A model generated the notes under the pieces. That model had not been told where the DNA came from. It made no database searches and saw nothing but the letters and a program-made list of their open reading frames with translations. Shown here piece by piece: positions 41,242-50,194 of a DNA stretch of 64,000 nucleotides. The stretch comes from Cerasicoccus frondis. GTDB lineage: Bacteria > Verrucomicrobiota > Verrucomicrobiia > Opitutales > Cerasicoccaceae. Within the stretch, counting starts at the first letter, position 1, and each line of letters starts with the position of its first letter. The DNA is taken from assembly GCA_031296915.1 (NCBI GenBank), contig JAVDPC010000007.1, forward strand, positions 1 through 64,000, written 5' to 3'. Both the position numbers and the translations under genes were made by a program.

Positions 41242-41839
41242 TAGGTTTGTCTAGTATAGGTTTTAGACCCCGCCAAGTGGCAGAGTTAAAAGATACTGAA
41301 TCTCGTTATCTTTAGTCATGTCAACGTAAATAACGTATATATAGCTATTTGAGAATCATTACGTGCGTTGTCGGAACGTATTGTTTTTGAGACAAGTATT
41401 CAGAAAGGATGCTTCCGGCGCAGGTAGGTTACCTGAAGTGAATCGATGTGATTCGCTTTCCTGAAAGTCTTTTACTTCCGCAGAAAGTCAGATTTTTGCC
41501 ATTTTACTCAGCGCGTGAACCCAATCGGGTGCTGCTGTCCAGCATTAGATTGGCGGGCGGATTGCCGAATTGGCCACCCAAGCAGGCCACCCGAAGCAAT
41601 GGAGCAATGGAAGGTTGTGGAGCGGCTTTGATATAATGCGCACGCTCCTTGGACGAGGCGCCCGCCGTCGGTTTTATGTCGACGCAAAGTACGTGTGGCG
41701 GCTCATCTGGCTGGTGACGCTATGGCGAGAGCAATTGCATGGACGTCGCCATCGTCAAAACCAATGATGCAGGCATAGTGAAATTCCACCGCATCGTCGG
41801 CGTTGTCATCCTTTTGAATCCTGATGTCCAAGTTGTTCG
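41242..41839. other. Intergenic stretch, 598 bases, AT-rich left half
   Basis: No gene with a known product. 41250-41450 is AT-rich and likely holds the promoter of the PEP-CTERM gene to the left. At 41703-41840 the - strand has an open frame that reads protein-like (DDAVEFHYACIIGFDDGDV) without a start codon I can place, so a broken gene remnant is possible. The other short frames look like noise. Confidence 0.5.
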
Positions 41840-43021
41840 TCAGGACAGTCTGCGTCGCACAGCTAATACGATTAGCGACAGTGCGCCCAGGCCGAGGGCG
41901 TAGTGTTCGGGCTCGGGCACGAGAGTGAAACCGACGTAGCCTTGGCCCGTTCCATCATCGAGCAGAAAGGTCATTTGATAATAGAAGAAGGGAAGGATAC
42001 CGGTGTTCAGGTGCGCGTCCTCTTCCGCCGTTTTGACTTCTGTCCGTGTTGGGTGGTAAGCGTATTCAGAATCGTAATTTATTATGCCGTCGCCCTCAAA
42101 CACGCCCAGAACGAGCGGGACTCCGTCGGTGATGTATTCAAATTCGCCTTCGGTGGTGAGGTATTCGCTGGGAACCTCCGGTATGTTGAGGTCTGGCCAA
42201 TCTGTTGGCCCGGTTAAGAGAGTGACATCCGGAGCGCCACTGTCAAAAGCGGTGGGGATTGCCTCTGTGGAGAGCTCTTCACCGTTGATTGCCAAACGCG
42301 TGTTAATGATGTTTTGGCTGTAGGTTGTGTAGCCGGTATTCGGAAACACATTGTAGCTTGCCGCAGTGCCGACCAAGTGATTCATCGGCGCAACAAAGTC
42401 GAAGTTGGCAATCTGCTGGTCGGATACGCCCATGTAGAGGGACTTTTTGCTGGAGGCAATGTCGACTGTGAAGCCAGGCTTGAGCCCGGACCCGGCCGCA
42501 ATTTGCCCTAATGCGCTGTACAGAGCGTAGGTGTTGGACTCCCATTCATATAGGCTGGGGGTCAGGCTGGCGCCGATGATGCCGTAAAAGGGCGGTTCAG
42601 TAAGATAGCCCCCGTTGGGGTAGGTGGACGTTGTGTAGGCCTGGCCGAAATCAACGTTGGAGATGGTGTGAGTCGCACCTTGGCGATCTTCGATGATGAC
42701 TGAGCCGTTATAAACTTTGTAGGGGTGCTTATCGTCGTCGTTAAAGCCGTAGCTTGCGAGACCTTCTCTGCCGGAGAAGGCGCTGTTGCCGATGTCTACA
42801 TTTTCGTTGGCGATTAACGGCGAGCTGCCGGTATCGAAGAGGAATAAGCGTTGCTCAGTTGCCCCGGATTCAGCGCCAAAGCTTAAGTTGATGCCAACAC
42901 GGTAGACGTCATCTCCTACATTGATTAGCTGGAGGGGCACTTCCACTTGGGCTTGCAGGAAATGTGTGGTGATTAGAGTGGCAAGTGCGCCAGCACTCAG
43001 ATCGCGGATGTTAAACTTCAT
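41840..43021 (-). CDS. Pepsin-like aspartic protease with PEP-CTERM tail
   Basis: A 393-residue exported protein. LFLFDTGSSPLIANENVDIG (Asp63) and TAFDSGAPDVTLL (Asp260) match the two active-site motifs of family A1 aspartic proteases (DTGS and DSG/DTG), 197 residues apart, near the ~183 of pepsin. FYGIIGASLTPS fits the conserved F-D-G-I-L-G-L position after the first lobe. The C-terminus is VPEPEHYALGLGALSLIVLAVRRR, a PEP-CTERM sorting tail. The predicted form is a bilobed, surface-attached protease. Active-site completeness should be tested, and family assignment is from motifs only. Monocistronic. Confidence 0.62.
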   Translation of the reverse strand: MKFNIRDLSAGALATLITTHFLQAQVEVPLQLINVGDDVYRVGINLSFGAESGATEQRLFLFDTGSSPLIANENVDIGNSAFSGREGLASYGFNDDDKHPYKVYNGSVIIEDRQGATHTISNVDFGQAYTTSTYPNGGYLTEPPFYGIIGASLTPSLYEWESNTYALYSALGQIAAGSGLKPGFTVDIASSKKSLYMGVSDQQIANFDFVAPMNHLVGTAASYNVFPNTGYTTYSQNIINTRLAINGEELSTEAIPTAFDSGAPDVTLLTGPTDWPDLNIPEVPSEYLTTEGEFEYITDGVPLVLGVFEGDGIINYDSEYAYHPTRTEVKTAEEDAHLNTGILPFFYYQMTFLLDDGTGQGYVGFTLVPEPEHYALGLGALSLIVLAVRRRLS

Positions 43022-43129
43022 AATGTAGCAGTAGTTATGATTTTTGTGGGGGTATTATAATTCAGATATTGAGGTTTTGCGAGCCTGATTTTGGGGTCAT
43101 TGGGATTTGCTGCGTTAGATCCGTTATCA

Positions 43130-43164
43130 GGCGCGCCCGCCTCGATCTGATCGAAGCGGGCGCC
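43130..43164. terminator. Strong hairpin at GPH gene 3' end
   Basis: The segment ggcgcgcccgcctcgatctg pairs with the following gatcgaagcgggcgcc to give a ~14-base-pair stem. It lies 29 bases past the MFS stop. There is no clear T-run on the - strand, so it may be an attenuator-type hairpin or simply a strong stem rather than a standard terminator. Confidence 0.5.
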
Positions 43165-43192
43165 TTTGTAAAAACAGAATCAGTGGAACCAG

Positions 43193-44602
43193 TTATGCGT
43201 CTTGGTCCGTTTCGCCGCGGCGGGCTTCCAGCTCGCCGCGTATCTCAAGCATGCGTTTTTCGTTAAGTGGGTAAATCGCAAGGAGGAAGAACGCCAGAAT
43301 GCTTGATGTGGCTGGCACGACGCTAAAGAGGATGCGCATCTTTTCCAGCGTTTCGGGAGATTGGCCCCCGCCCAGATTTACGTCGAAGCCGGTGTAATTC
43401 AGAATCCAGCCTGCGAGGATGAAGGTGCAGGACATCGTCAGCTTGGTTATCCAGTTGCCAACGGAGCCAAACATGCCTTCGCGACGGGCGCCGTTATCGA
43501 GTTCATCTTCGTCGCAAATATCCGCTTTCATGGAGGTGGTGAGCGTCCAGAATCCTGCGGCCAGCGGCGCCACCATGAACTGGGAAAGCAGGAGCAGATA
43601 CGGCCATTCTTTGTTGTAGAGCAAGTATTTGCTCAGGGCGCCAACGATCCCAAGAACGACGAGGCCTTTGATCGTGGCGACTTTTCCATAGCGGCCGGCG
43701 CACCATGTCATGATCGGAATGCTAATGATCGCTGCGACGGAGAATACGTTAGCGCCGATAGCGCCGAGGGTCGAACCTGCTTTGGTGTCGCCCTCAAACA
43801 TGTAGTAGTAAATGACGTAGTTGCCGAGTGCGCCGACCATGCCGCCGCCAATACCCGTCGTCAGGATGATGCCAGTGAGGATGAGAAAGGATTTGTTCTT
43901 CATGGTTAGCCACATGCCCTTGAAGAAACCGACTTTTACCGCCTTGTTCGCGATCTTGTAGTAGCGTTCTTTAACGAAGATGGCGGGGAGCAGACCCCCG
44001 ATGATGATTGCGCCTGCCACCCACCAACTGATGGTTCGCATGCCGACCATGACACTGGGGAAAATGTCGGCTTGAACGATGCGGAATATCCACGGCACGA
44101 ATAGCATAAAGGTGAAGCTGAAGAACATCTTGTAGCCGGAGACGACCGTTCGCTCGTGGTAGTCGGGCGTCATTTCCAGCCCGAGAGTATGATAGGGCAC
44201 GCACTGGATCGTCGTGCACAGGTAGAAGAGCAGCATGCCCCAGAAATACCAGATGAAGATCCGGTGCGTGTTCCAGGTTTCGGGCACCATCCACAGGCCG
44301 ATGAACGCTGCGGCGACCAGGAACGAACCGATAAAGATATACGGCCGCCGTCGGCCCCAGCGGGACTTCGTGTGGTCCGAAATGTTGCCCATGATCGGGT
44401 CGGTGAAGGCGTCGACAATTCGAGAGAAGGTCAACACGAAGCCGATCAGGAGCGGATCAACATGCAGCGTGATGTTGAAGATTTGGTTCGCCAGCCCCTT
44501 CACGCCATCATTGGCCATCTGGAAGCTGCCGGAACCGGCGCCATACATGATTTTTTCTTTTAGGGGAACTCGATCTTTATCCGGGGTAACATGCTTGGAC
44601 AT
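43193..44602 (-). CDS. GPH-family (glycoside-pentoside-hexuronide) transporter
   Basis: A 469-residue protein with 12 membrane spans. The GPH signature is in the first loops: RIVDAFTDPIMGNISDHTKSRWGRRRPYI (D-x-x-x-D-P-x-x-G with the following SRWGRRRP). The family imports disaccharides, pentosides or hexuronides with sodium or protons. No lyase or glycosidase gene is directly adjacent, so substrate is open; the uronide locus at 1-7 kb is far away. Cytoplasmic C-terminus is acidic and Arg-rich. Confidence 0.82.
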   Translation of the reverse strand: MSKHVTPDKDRVPLKEKIMYGAGSGSFQMANDGVKGLANQIFNITLHVDPLLIGFVLTFSRIVDAFTDPIMGNISDHTKSRWGRRRPYIFIGSFLVAAAFIGLWMVPETWNTHRIFIWYFWGMLLFYLCTTIQCVPYHTLGLEMTPDYHERTVVSGYKMFFSFTFMLFVPWIFRIVQADIFPSVMVGMRTISWWVAGAIIIGGLLPAIFVKERYYKIANKAVKVGFFKGMWLTMKNKSFLILTGIILTTGIGGGMVGALGNYVIYYYMFEGDTKAGSTLGAIGANVFSVAAIISIPIMTWCAGRYGKVATIKGLVVLGIVGALSKYLLYNKEWPYLLLLSQFMVAPLAAGFWTLTTSMKADICDEDELDNGARREGMFGSVGNWITKLTMSCTFILAGWILNYTGFDVNLGGGQSPETLEKMRILFSVVPATSSILAFFLLAIYPLNEKRMLEIRGELEARRGETDQDA

Positions 44603-44674
44603 GTATCAGCTATCATACCATTGATATTTTGGGTCAATGGCAAAAATCAAGCATGTGATTAGGCTGTTCGAGTA

Positions 44675-45193
44675 TTACCAGGCGCCAAGCACCTGATTAG
44701 ATATTTTCTCGGCGAGGGAACGCGTCAGGACTGGCATTGCCTGATATTCGGACTGAATGAACCCACCGTTGGTAAAGGCCTGCTGCGTGGCCGTGATGTT
44801 TCGTTGGTCGATGTAGACCTCGCCAGTGCGGTTATCGGTCAAAGTGATGGTCGCGGTCAAAATGAGCGTAAAGGCGCGAGCGGCCTGGGTGTCTGTCGAT
44901 TGCGTGGCGGAGACGCCCTTTTCGTAGTTGCTCAGGATGATGCTCAATTTGGCGTCAGCCCCCCCCTCGGCGACCTTGACCTGGCCGCTTTGGTTGAGGT
45001 CTTCAATGACTTGCGAGGCCAGGGTGACTTCTGCTTGTGGCGCGAAGGAGCGATTGATGATCGGTGGAACGTAGACCGTCTTAAAGGGCACTTCCACCTT
45101 GTCGCCCAACTGGTAGTTGGCGCAGCCTGAAACCAGCCAGATGCAAAGCAGAACAGGAAAGAGCGAGAGCAGGCGCATGGGGTGTGTGGGCAT
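44675..45193 (-). CDS. lptE: LPS-assembly lipoprotein LptE-like
   Basis: A 172-residue lipoprotein: hydrophobic N-terminus with the lipobox WLVSGCANY (Cys near residue 24) and YQLGDKVEVPFKTVYVPPIINRSFAP, which matches the LptE/RlpB start, then ASQVIEDLNQSGQVKV and strands to AEKISNQVLGAW. LptE plugs the LptD outer-membrane barrel in LPS export. The upstream ATG is preferred because a GGAGG ribosome binding site lies 7 bases before it (reverse strand near 45201-45205); the next ATG (45178) lacks one. Three bases after the bamD-like stop. Confidence 0.75.
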   Translation of the reverse strand: MPTHPMRLLSLFPVLLCIWLVSGCANYQLGDKVEVPFKTVYVPPIINRSFAPQAEVTLASQVIEDLNQSGQVKVAEGGADAKLSIILSNYEKGVSATQSTDTQAARAFTLILTATITLTDNRTGEVYIDQRNITATQQAFTNGGFIQSEYQAMPVLTRSLAEKISNQVLGAW

Positions 45194-45196
45194 CGA

Positions 45197-46570
45197 TTAA
45201 CCTCCGGCGGGCACGTCTTGGTTTTCCGCCTGATCCTGCTGGAACTGGTCGATGGCCTTTTGCTCCTTGGTGTCTGGGCCAGGAGGATTGTAGGGAATCA
45301 TTTGGTCCGGATCCAGCGGCTCAATCGGCATCGGGATCAGAGCGCCAGTTTCCGGGTCCACAAAGTAATCGTCGATTGGCGCGCCGACGCCTTCGTATTC
45401 CTTCACGTCGTCGCCATCCACGGTTTCCAGGGCTTCGGCGCCGGGAGTTTCCAGAAAGGCTTCGGACTGCTCGATTTGGAAGGCTTGGTCTTCGAGCGCG
45501 TCGATCTTGGACTGGTCTTCGTAGGCAGTGTAGCTTGGGCGCTGGTAGCGGCCGAAAATCCAGTCAACCGGCGTCATTGGCGGCTCTACGCCTGAGTCGA
45601 TTTTGGCGATCATTTCCTCAGCCTTCTTGGCAATGGCTGATTGTGGAGAAACCGTGATCGCTTCCCCATACATTACTCGGGCTGCACGTGGGTTGTTGCG
45701 ATATTTCCAGTAGAAGTCGCCGACTTCATACTTACTCTCGGCCAGCGTTTCGCGCATATAGTAGAGGCCGGCTTCGGCTTCGTAGGAGCCGGTGCTGTCC
45801 GGGTAAAGAATCAAATAATCCTGGTAAAAACTGACTGCTTCGCGAGTCGCTCCCTGATCCCAGGAGGGGCCTTGCACGAGGGAGGCATAGACATCGGCCA
45901 GCTGGAGATACGCGTCAGGCGTCAACACGCTGTTCGGGTAATTGTTGATCAGGCGGTCGAGCGCGTCGATGGCGTCTTCCGGCTTATCAGTGTCGCGGCC
46001 CATGAGCGCAATGTTCATGAGCGAAAGCGGTGCGTATTCGCTGAATGGCGCAGCGGCGACAATTTCCTCATAGACTTCGATGCCCACTGCTGGTTCGGGG
46101 AACCATGGGATCGTGCCCCAAAGGTAGGGGATCGAGCCGTCCTGAACTTTCTCCGCCAGATTATACATGGCTTCGATGACAGCGTTGAAATTATCATAGT
46201 TGGGGTAGCGCGCGATGATTTGCTGGAATTCCTCCTGAGCGCTTTCAAACTGGTGGCGCTCAGTGTAGATTTTGCCGCGCTGGAAGTGGGCTTCGGGTGC
46301 GTAGATGGACTCCGGGTAGTCGTCAATGACGTCATCGTAGAGGTCCAATGCGCCGCCGAGGCTGCCGTCTTCTTGTTTAGCCCGGGCTTGATTCATCAGC
46401 TCCAGCGCAGTACCAGTGGGGGCTTCCTCCAGCGTGTTGCCAAAGAGGGCCTGAGTTGCGCCGCCTTCCATCCGCCAACCTTCTTCCGGCGTCCAAATCA
46501 ATTTTGCCTGAGCGACGGATACGCTGATCGCCAGAGCCGATACGATAGTTGCGAGTTGGAAGTTTTTCAT
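45197..46570 (-). CDS. BamD-like outer-membrane assembly protein with long tail
   Basis: Starts at ATG 46568-46570 (MKNFQLATIVSALAISVSVAQA, signal peptide rather than a lipobox), about 457 residues. The TPR-like body includes LYDDVIDDYPESIYAPEAHFQRGKIY and ALDRLINNYPNSVLTPDAYLQLADVY, the repeating A..Y..FP.S.YA..A layout of BamD/YfiO. The C-terminal ~100 residues are an acidic, Pro/Gln-rich extension absent from E. coli BamD. It probably joins the BAM complex or a similar TPR adaptor. It is the gene upstream of lptE; both are outer-membrane biogenesis genes. Confidence 0.65.
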   Translation of the reverse strand: MKNFQLATIVSALAISVSVAQAKLIWTPEEGWRMEGGATQALFGNTLEEAPTGTALELMNQARAKQEDGSLGGALDLYDDVIDDYPESIYAPEAHFQRGKIYTERHQFESAQEEFQQIIARYPNYDNFNAVIEAMYNLAEKVQDGSIPYLWGTIPWFPEPAVGIEVYEEIVAAAPFSEYAPLSLMNIALMGRDTDKPEDAIDALDRLINNYPNSVLTPDAYLQLADVYASLVQGPSWDQGATREAVSFYQDYLILYPDSTGSYEAEAGLYYMRETLAESKYEVGDFYWKYRNNPRAARVMYGEAITVSPQSAIAKKAEEMIAKIDSGVEPPMTPVDWIFGRYQRPSYTAYEDQSKIDALEDQAFQIEQSEAFLETPGAEALETVDGDDVKEYEGVGAPIDDYFVDPETGALIPMPIEPLDPDQMIPYNPPGPDTKEQKAIDQFQQDQAENQDVPAGG

Positions 46571-46626
46571 AGCTGCCACAAAACCATCTAAAGATGCCTC
46601 AGCGGGCTCTAGCAAGCCGAATTCGG

Positions 46627-46728
46627 TTATCAATTTTCAGTTTTCGATTTTCAAAGCTCAATTCCATCAGCGTTTTGCGCTTTTAGCTGCAAATTGAAAA
46701 TTGATAATTGACCATTGAAAATGGATAT
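46627..46728. repeat. AT-rich inverted repeat around fabH 3' end
   Basis: The segment ttatcaattttcagttttcg with gattttcaaag on the left pairs with ttgaaaattgataattgacc and cattgaaaatgga on the right, enclosing about 40 bases that include another small palindrome (gcgttttgcgc). Located between the fabH stop and the bamD-like start. It could form hairpins at transcript ends or be a repeat unit like the tcaattttcaattatc repeats common in this group. Confidence 0.55.
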
Positions 46729-46732
46729 TTGA

Positions 46733-47728
46733 CTACTCCGGCCAGCGCACAATCGCGCCGCCCCAGGTGAGGCCGGCGCCAAAGGCGGTCAGGAGAATCG
46801 CGTCGCCGGGACCGAAACGGCCCTTTTGGCGGGCTTCCCACATGGCAATCGGCACGCTGGCGGCAGAGGTGTTGCCGTAACGGTCGATATTCACGTAGAA
46901 GCGATCCATCGAGACGCCAAGCCGCTTGGCAATGGACTCAATGATGCGAATATTGGCCTGGTGTGGGATGAAGCACTTGATGTCTTCGGGCTGCAGGCCG
47001 TTTTTCTCGATGGTCTCCAACGTGATGTCGCCCATCTCCCGCACGGCGTGCTTAAAGACTTCCTTGCCGTTCATCTTGAGGAAATGCTGGCGGGTGGAAA
47101 CGGTCTCTGCTGAGGCGGGTTGGCGTGTGCCGCCAGCGGGCATATTCAGCAGGTCCATCTTCGAGCCATCGGCGCGGAGGAGGATTTCGCCCACGCCGAT
47201 ATTCGGAATATCGGAGCGTGAAAGGACGGCGGCGCCGGCCCCATCGCCAAAGAGGACGCAGGTGGAGCGGTCTTGCCAATCGAGGATGCTCGACATCTTT
47301 TCCGAACCGATGATCAGTGCATTGCGATAAGCTCCAGACTGCATCAACTTGGCCCCGACTTCGAGGATGTAGAGGAAGCCCGAGCACGCGGCCACCACAT
47401 CGAACGCGGCGACTGGTTTGAGGCCCAGATGCGCCTGCACGAGGCATGCAGTGGAAGGAAAGGGGAGGTCCGGGCTCATCGTGCCGACAATGACCAGATC
47501 GATTTCGTCTTTGCTGACGCCCGCATCGGTCATGGCGGCTTCGGCGGCGGCGGCGGCCATTGACGAAGTGGTTTCCTGCTCACCGGCCAGGCGGCGCTCG
47601 GCGATGCCGGACCGGGAGCGGATCCACTGGTCAGACGTATCAATGACGCGCGTCAGGTCGTCGTTGGTGACGACCTTTTCCGGAATGCTGGTCCCGAGAC
47701 CAGAGATGATTACCGAAGTGGGGGTCAT
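46733..47728 (-). CDS. fabH: Beta-ketoacyl-ACP synthase III (FabH)
   Basis: A 331-residue thiolase-fold protein with FDVVAACSGFLYILE (catalytic Cys115), FIPHQANIRI (His) and YGNTSAASVP (Asn), plus IIGSEKMSSILDWQDRSTCVLFGDGAGAAV. It starts fatty-acid synthesis with acetyl-CoA and malonyl-ACP. Its genomic place with plsX and rpmF is the classic arrangement. Clearly FabH rather than OleA: the Glu region of OleA is absent. Confidence 0.92.
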   Translation of the reverse strand: MTPTSVIISGLGTSIPEKVVTNDDLTRVIDTSDQWIRSRSGIAERRLAGEQETTSSMAAAAAEAAMTDAGVSKDEIDLVIVGTMSPDLPFPSTACLVQAHLGLKPVAAFDVVAACSGFLYILEVGAKLMQSGAYRNALIIGSEKMSSILDWQDRSTCVLFGDGAGAAVLSRSDIPNIGVGEILLRADGSKMDLLNMPAGGTRQPASAETVSTRQHFLKMNGKEVFKHAVREMGDITLETIEKNGLQPEDIKCFIPHQANIRIIESIAKRLGVSMDRFYVNIDRYGNTSAASVPIAMWEARQKGRFGPGDAILLTAFGAGLTWGGAIVRWPE

Positions 47729-47731
47729 GAT

Positions 47732-48466
47732 TTATTGAGTGGAAACTTGGATCCAGTCCACGTAGGCGGTGGATGATTCGTGGGTGTTGTCGCTGTCGGC
47801 CATGATGCTGATCACGGCGTCGGCAGGAGGCTCCTCGCCGAAAGCAGCGCGAAAGTCTTCCAAAATGTTGACCCGCTCTTCGTGCCACTGTTTCAGGTCG
47901 CCTGAGCCGGAACGTTTGACGATGATGCGCGCGCGATCGGAGTAAGGGCAAGGCAGAATGTTCTGTGGCAGGTCACTCCGGTTGGCGAAAACGTAGTGGA
48001 GGACCTTGGCGGGTGGATAATCGCCCCAGACCAGCTTTTGCATTTTGAACCAACGGCGCTCGGAGGCGCTGGCGGTGTTGGGGTCAAATTTAAAGCAAAC
48101 ACTGACGCGCAGGGGAAAATCGTCGCCGTCCTTTTGCTCAGCGTTGCCTTTGATGAGGGTGTTTTCGACGTTCCAGCGCCAAGTTAGGATTGGTGTTGTC
48201 GCCGGTTGAAATTTATTCGCCAAGACGATGGCTGAAACGGAATCCTGCGAAGTTGCGCAAAGATAGCCCTCGGGCGTAATGCTGTATTGAGAGTTGGATT
48301 GGAGCGGGAAATCGAGCGTTTCCCAGTTTTCCATCTGGTCAAATTGCTCATCCAGCAGTGGGGCAAAGGTCGCCGGAGCGGTGGAGAGGCCGTGGGCGGA
48401 AATAAAAAATAAACCACCCCCGAGGGCCAGAGCCGTCAAGCGGGGGAGCCAGTGGGAAATCGTCAT
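47732..48466 (-). CDS. DUF3047-family exported protein
   Basis: A 244-residue protein with a signal-type N-terminus. LTWRWNVENTLIKGNAEQKDGDDFPLRVSVCFKF and RARIIVKRSGSGDLKQWHEERVNI match the DUF3047 family, whose members are beta-rich exported proteins of unknown role. Only 3 bases separate its stop from the fabH start. The unusual point is that it sits inside the plsX-fabH pair, which are usually directly adjacent. Confidence 0.75.
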   Translation of the reverse strand: MTISHWLPRLTALALGGGLFFISAHGLSTAPATFAPLLDEQFDQMENWETLDFPLQSNSQYSITPEGYLCATSQDSVSAIVLANKFQPATTPILTWRWNVENTLIKGNAEQKDGDDFPLRVSVCFKFDPNTASASERRWFKMQKLVWGDYPPAKVLHYVFANRSDLPQNILPCPYSDRARIIVKRSGSGDLKQWHEERVNILEDFRAAFGEEPPADAVISIMADSDNTHESSTAYVDWIQVSTQ

Positions 48467-48517
48467 TCGGTAAAAGTGCGTCTTGGTCGGGGAGCGCCGG
48501 CAGGGGCGCGCGTTACT

Positions 48518-49600
48518 TTATGTGTTGTCCGCCGATGTGGAGGCCATCGCGGGAGCTTTCATGATGCCGTTGCCTTTTTCAATGTCTTTTTGCACCTGCT
48601 CTTCCATATCGTGACGCAGGGTTTCGAGCGCGATGCGGATGGCGCTGCGGATGAAGAAACGATCACTGGAGCCATGGGTCTTCAGCACCAGATGGTTTAG
48701 GCCAAGGAGGGGGGCGCCAGAGTAATTATCCGGCGAAAAGGTCTTCTTCATCGATTTGAAGGCGCCTTGAGACATGAATGCGCCAAGCTTGCGCACTGGG
48801 CTGGCCATCAACTCGTCTTTGAGCGTTTCTTTGAGCGTCCCGTAGCAAGACTCCAGGGTTTTCAGCAAAATGTTGCCGGTAAAGCCGTCGCACACGACAA
48901 CGTCGACGACGTTCTTAAAGGTATCAAAGCCTTCGACTGGCCCAATGTAGTTCATGATGCCCGCTTCGCCGATGCCTTTCATGTATTCGTGGGCCTCCAT
49001 GATGCGCTTCGTGCCTTTGCCCTCTTCGGTGCCGATGGTCATGAGTCCGACACGGGGATTCAGTTTGCCGGTGGCGGCGGTGTAATAGGCCGAGCCGAGG
49101 ATGGCGTTGTGGGCGAGCTGGGTGGACGAGGTTTCCGGCTGGGCGCCGGCGTCAATTAACAGAAAGTGGTGGTTACGGCTCGGAATAATGGTCGCCAAGG
49201 CTGGGCGCTCGACGCCGGGCAACTTCCGCAGCATGAGTGTAGCGGCGAACATCAGGCTGCCAGTATTGCCGCAGCTCACGGCGGCGCCAGCTTGGCCATC
49301 GGCTACCAACTTGAGGGCCGAGATCATGGACGAGCCCTTCTTCTTGTAGCTCTCCTTGGGCTTGTCATGCATGCTGATGACATCCGGGGCGTGGTGGATG
49401 CTCACACGGGAGTCACTCCCCAAGCCGGCTTCGTCGAGCAGTGGCTTTAATTCGCCTTCCGGGCCTACGAGGATGACGTTTTTCAGCGCCTTAACCTCAT
49501 CTAGGGCGAGACGTGTGGCGGCGACAACCTCGGCTGGGCCAAGATCCCCACCCATTGCATCGACAGCGATTGGGTGATCGTTGGAAGAAGGGTTGCTCAT
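48518..49600 (-). CDS. plsX: Phosphate acyltransferase PlsX
   Basis: A 360-residue protein beginning DHPIAVDAMGGDLGPAEVVAA, the PlsX signature, then SVSIHHAPDV-type segment and VVCDGFTGNILLKTLES, ARVNSG-free but with GAPLLGLNHLVLKTHGSSD. It converts acyl-ACP to acyl-phosphate in membrane lipid synthesis. Upstream of DUF3047 and fabH on the same strand. A terminator separates it from rpmF. Confidence 0.93.
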   Translation of the reverse strand: MSNPSSNDHPIAVDAMGGDLGPAEVVAATRLALDEVKALKNVILVGPEGELKPLLDEAGLGSDSRVSIHHAPDVISMHDKPKESYKKKGSSMISALKLVADGQAGAAVSCGNTGSLMFAATLMLRKLPGVERPALATIIPSRNHHFLLIDAGAQPETSSTQLAHNAILGSAYYTAATGKLNPRVGLMTIGTEEGKGTKRIMEAHEYMKGIGEAGIMNYIGPVEGFDTFKNVVDVVVCDGFTGNILLKTLESCYGTLKETLKDELMASPVRKLGAFMSQGAFKSMKKTFSPDNYSGAPLLGLNHLVLKTHGSSDRFFIRSAIRIALETLRHDMEEQVQKDIEKGNGIMKAPAMASTSADNT

Positions 49601-49762
49601 TGGCGCTTGAGGCTGTGTTTGTCTTGCCCCGGGTCAAGCTGAGATTCTGGGGATGCAGTCATTGGTGACGAATTTAACCCTGGGATGTGCGAACTGGGCA
49701 ACTCCATGTTATCTCTATTTGCCAGGGGAGCCGACCAAGTGGCGCTGATCGTAAACTGACAA

Positions 49763-49792
49763 ACAAAAAACCCGGCCATGACAGCCGGGTTG
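49763..49792 (-). terminator. Rho-independent terminator after rpmF
   Basis: On the - strand the stem AACCCGGC / GCCGGGTT, with loop TGTCATG, is followed by a run of T residues. It lies 27 bases past the rpmF stop and before plsX, so rpmF is at least partly a separate transcript. Confidence 0.85.
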
Positions 49793-49818
49793 GAAAAGTT
49801 TGGTTGGACAGGTGAAGC

Positions 49819-49998
49819 TTACAGCTCGACTTCCACGACCTGACGACCGCGATACATCCCGTTGGCCGGGTTGACGTGGTGCGGCTTGAAGGTGGTGCCG
49901 TCGTTGTTGTCCTTGGCGAGCAAAGGCGCCTGGAAACGGTTCGCGCCGCGGCGAAGACGGCTGCGCTGTTTGGATTGCTTGCGTTTGGGTTGTGCCAT
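49819..49998 (-). CDS. rpmF: 50S ribosomal protein L32
   Basis: A 59-residue protein translated from the ATG at 49996-49998: MAQPKRKQSKQRSRLRRGAN followed by RFQAPLLAKDNNDGTTFKPHHVNPANGMYRGRQVVEVEL. The basic N-terminus and the KPHHVNP segment are those of bacterial L32; the Cys residues of the zinc-binding form are absent, as in C- type L32. It is one of the small genes easily missed. Upstream of plsX in the usual rpmF-plsX-fabH order, but with a terminator between. Confidence 0.92.
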   Translation of the reverse strand: MAQPKRKQSKQRSRLRRGANRFQAPLLAKDNNDGTTFKPHHVNPANGMYRGRQVVEVEL

Positions 49999-50194
49999 GA
50001 CGAAAGGTGTTAAGGTGGTTCCGTGATTCGGGAAAAGTGAGGAAAATGGACGGCGCCAGCCCCATCGTCAATAGAAAATTGCATCATTTACTGGCATCGA
50101 ATCGACGAAAGCGGCGTTATTCAGCGTAAGTTTCTGATTTATAGGCGCTAAGTAGCGTTTTTCGATCAATTTCCGTTCATTTTCAGCCTCGCCA

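Noticed and set aside
43130..43164. Hairpin read as a full rho-independent terminator of the GPH gene
   Set aside because: The - strand lacks the T-run; it is listed as a hairpin with moderate confidence only.
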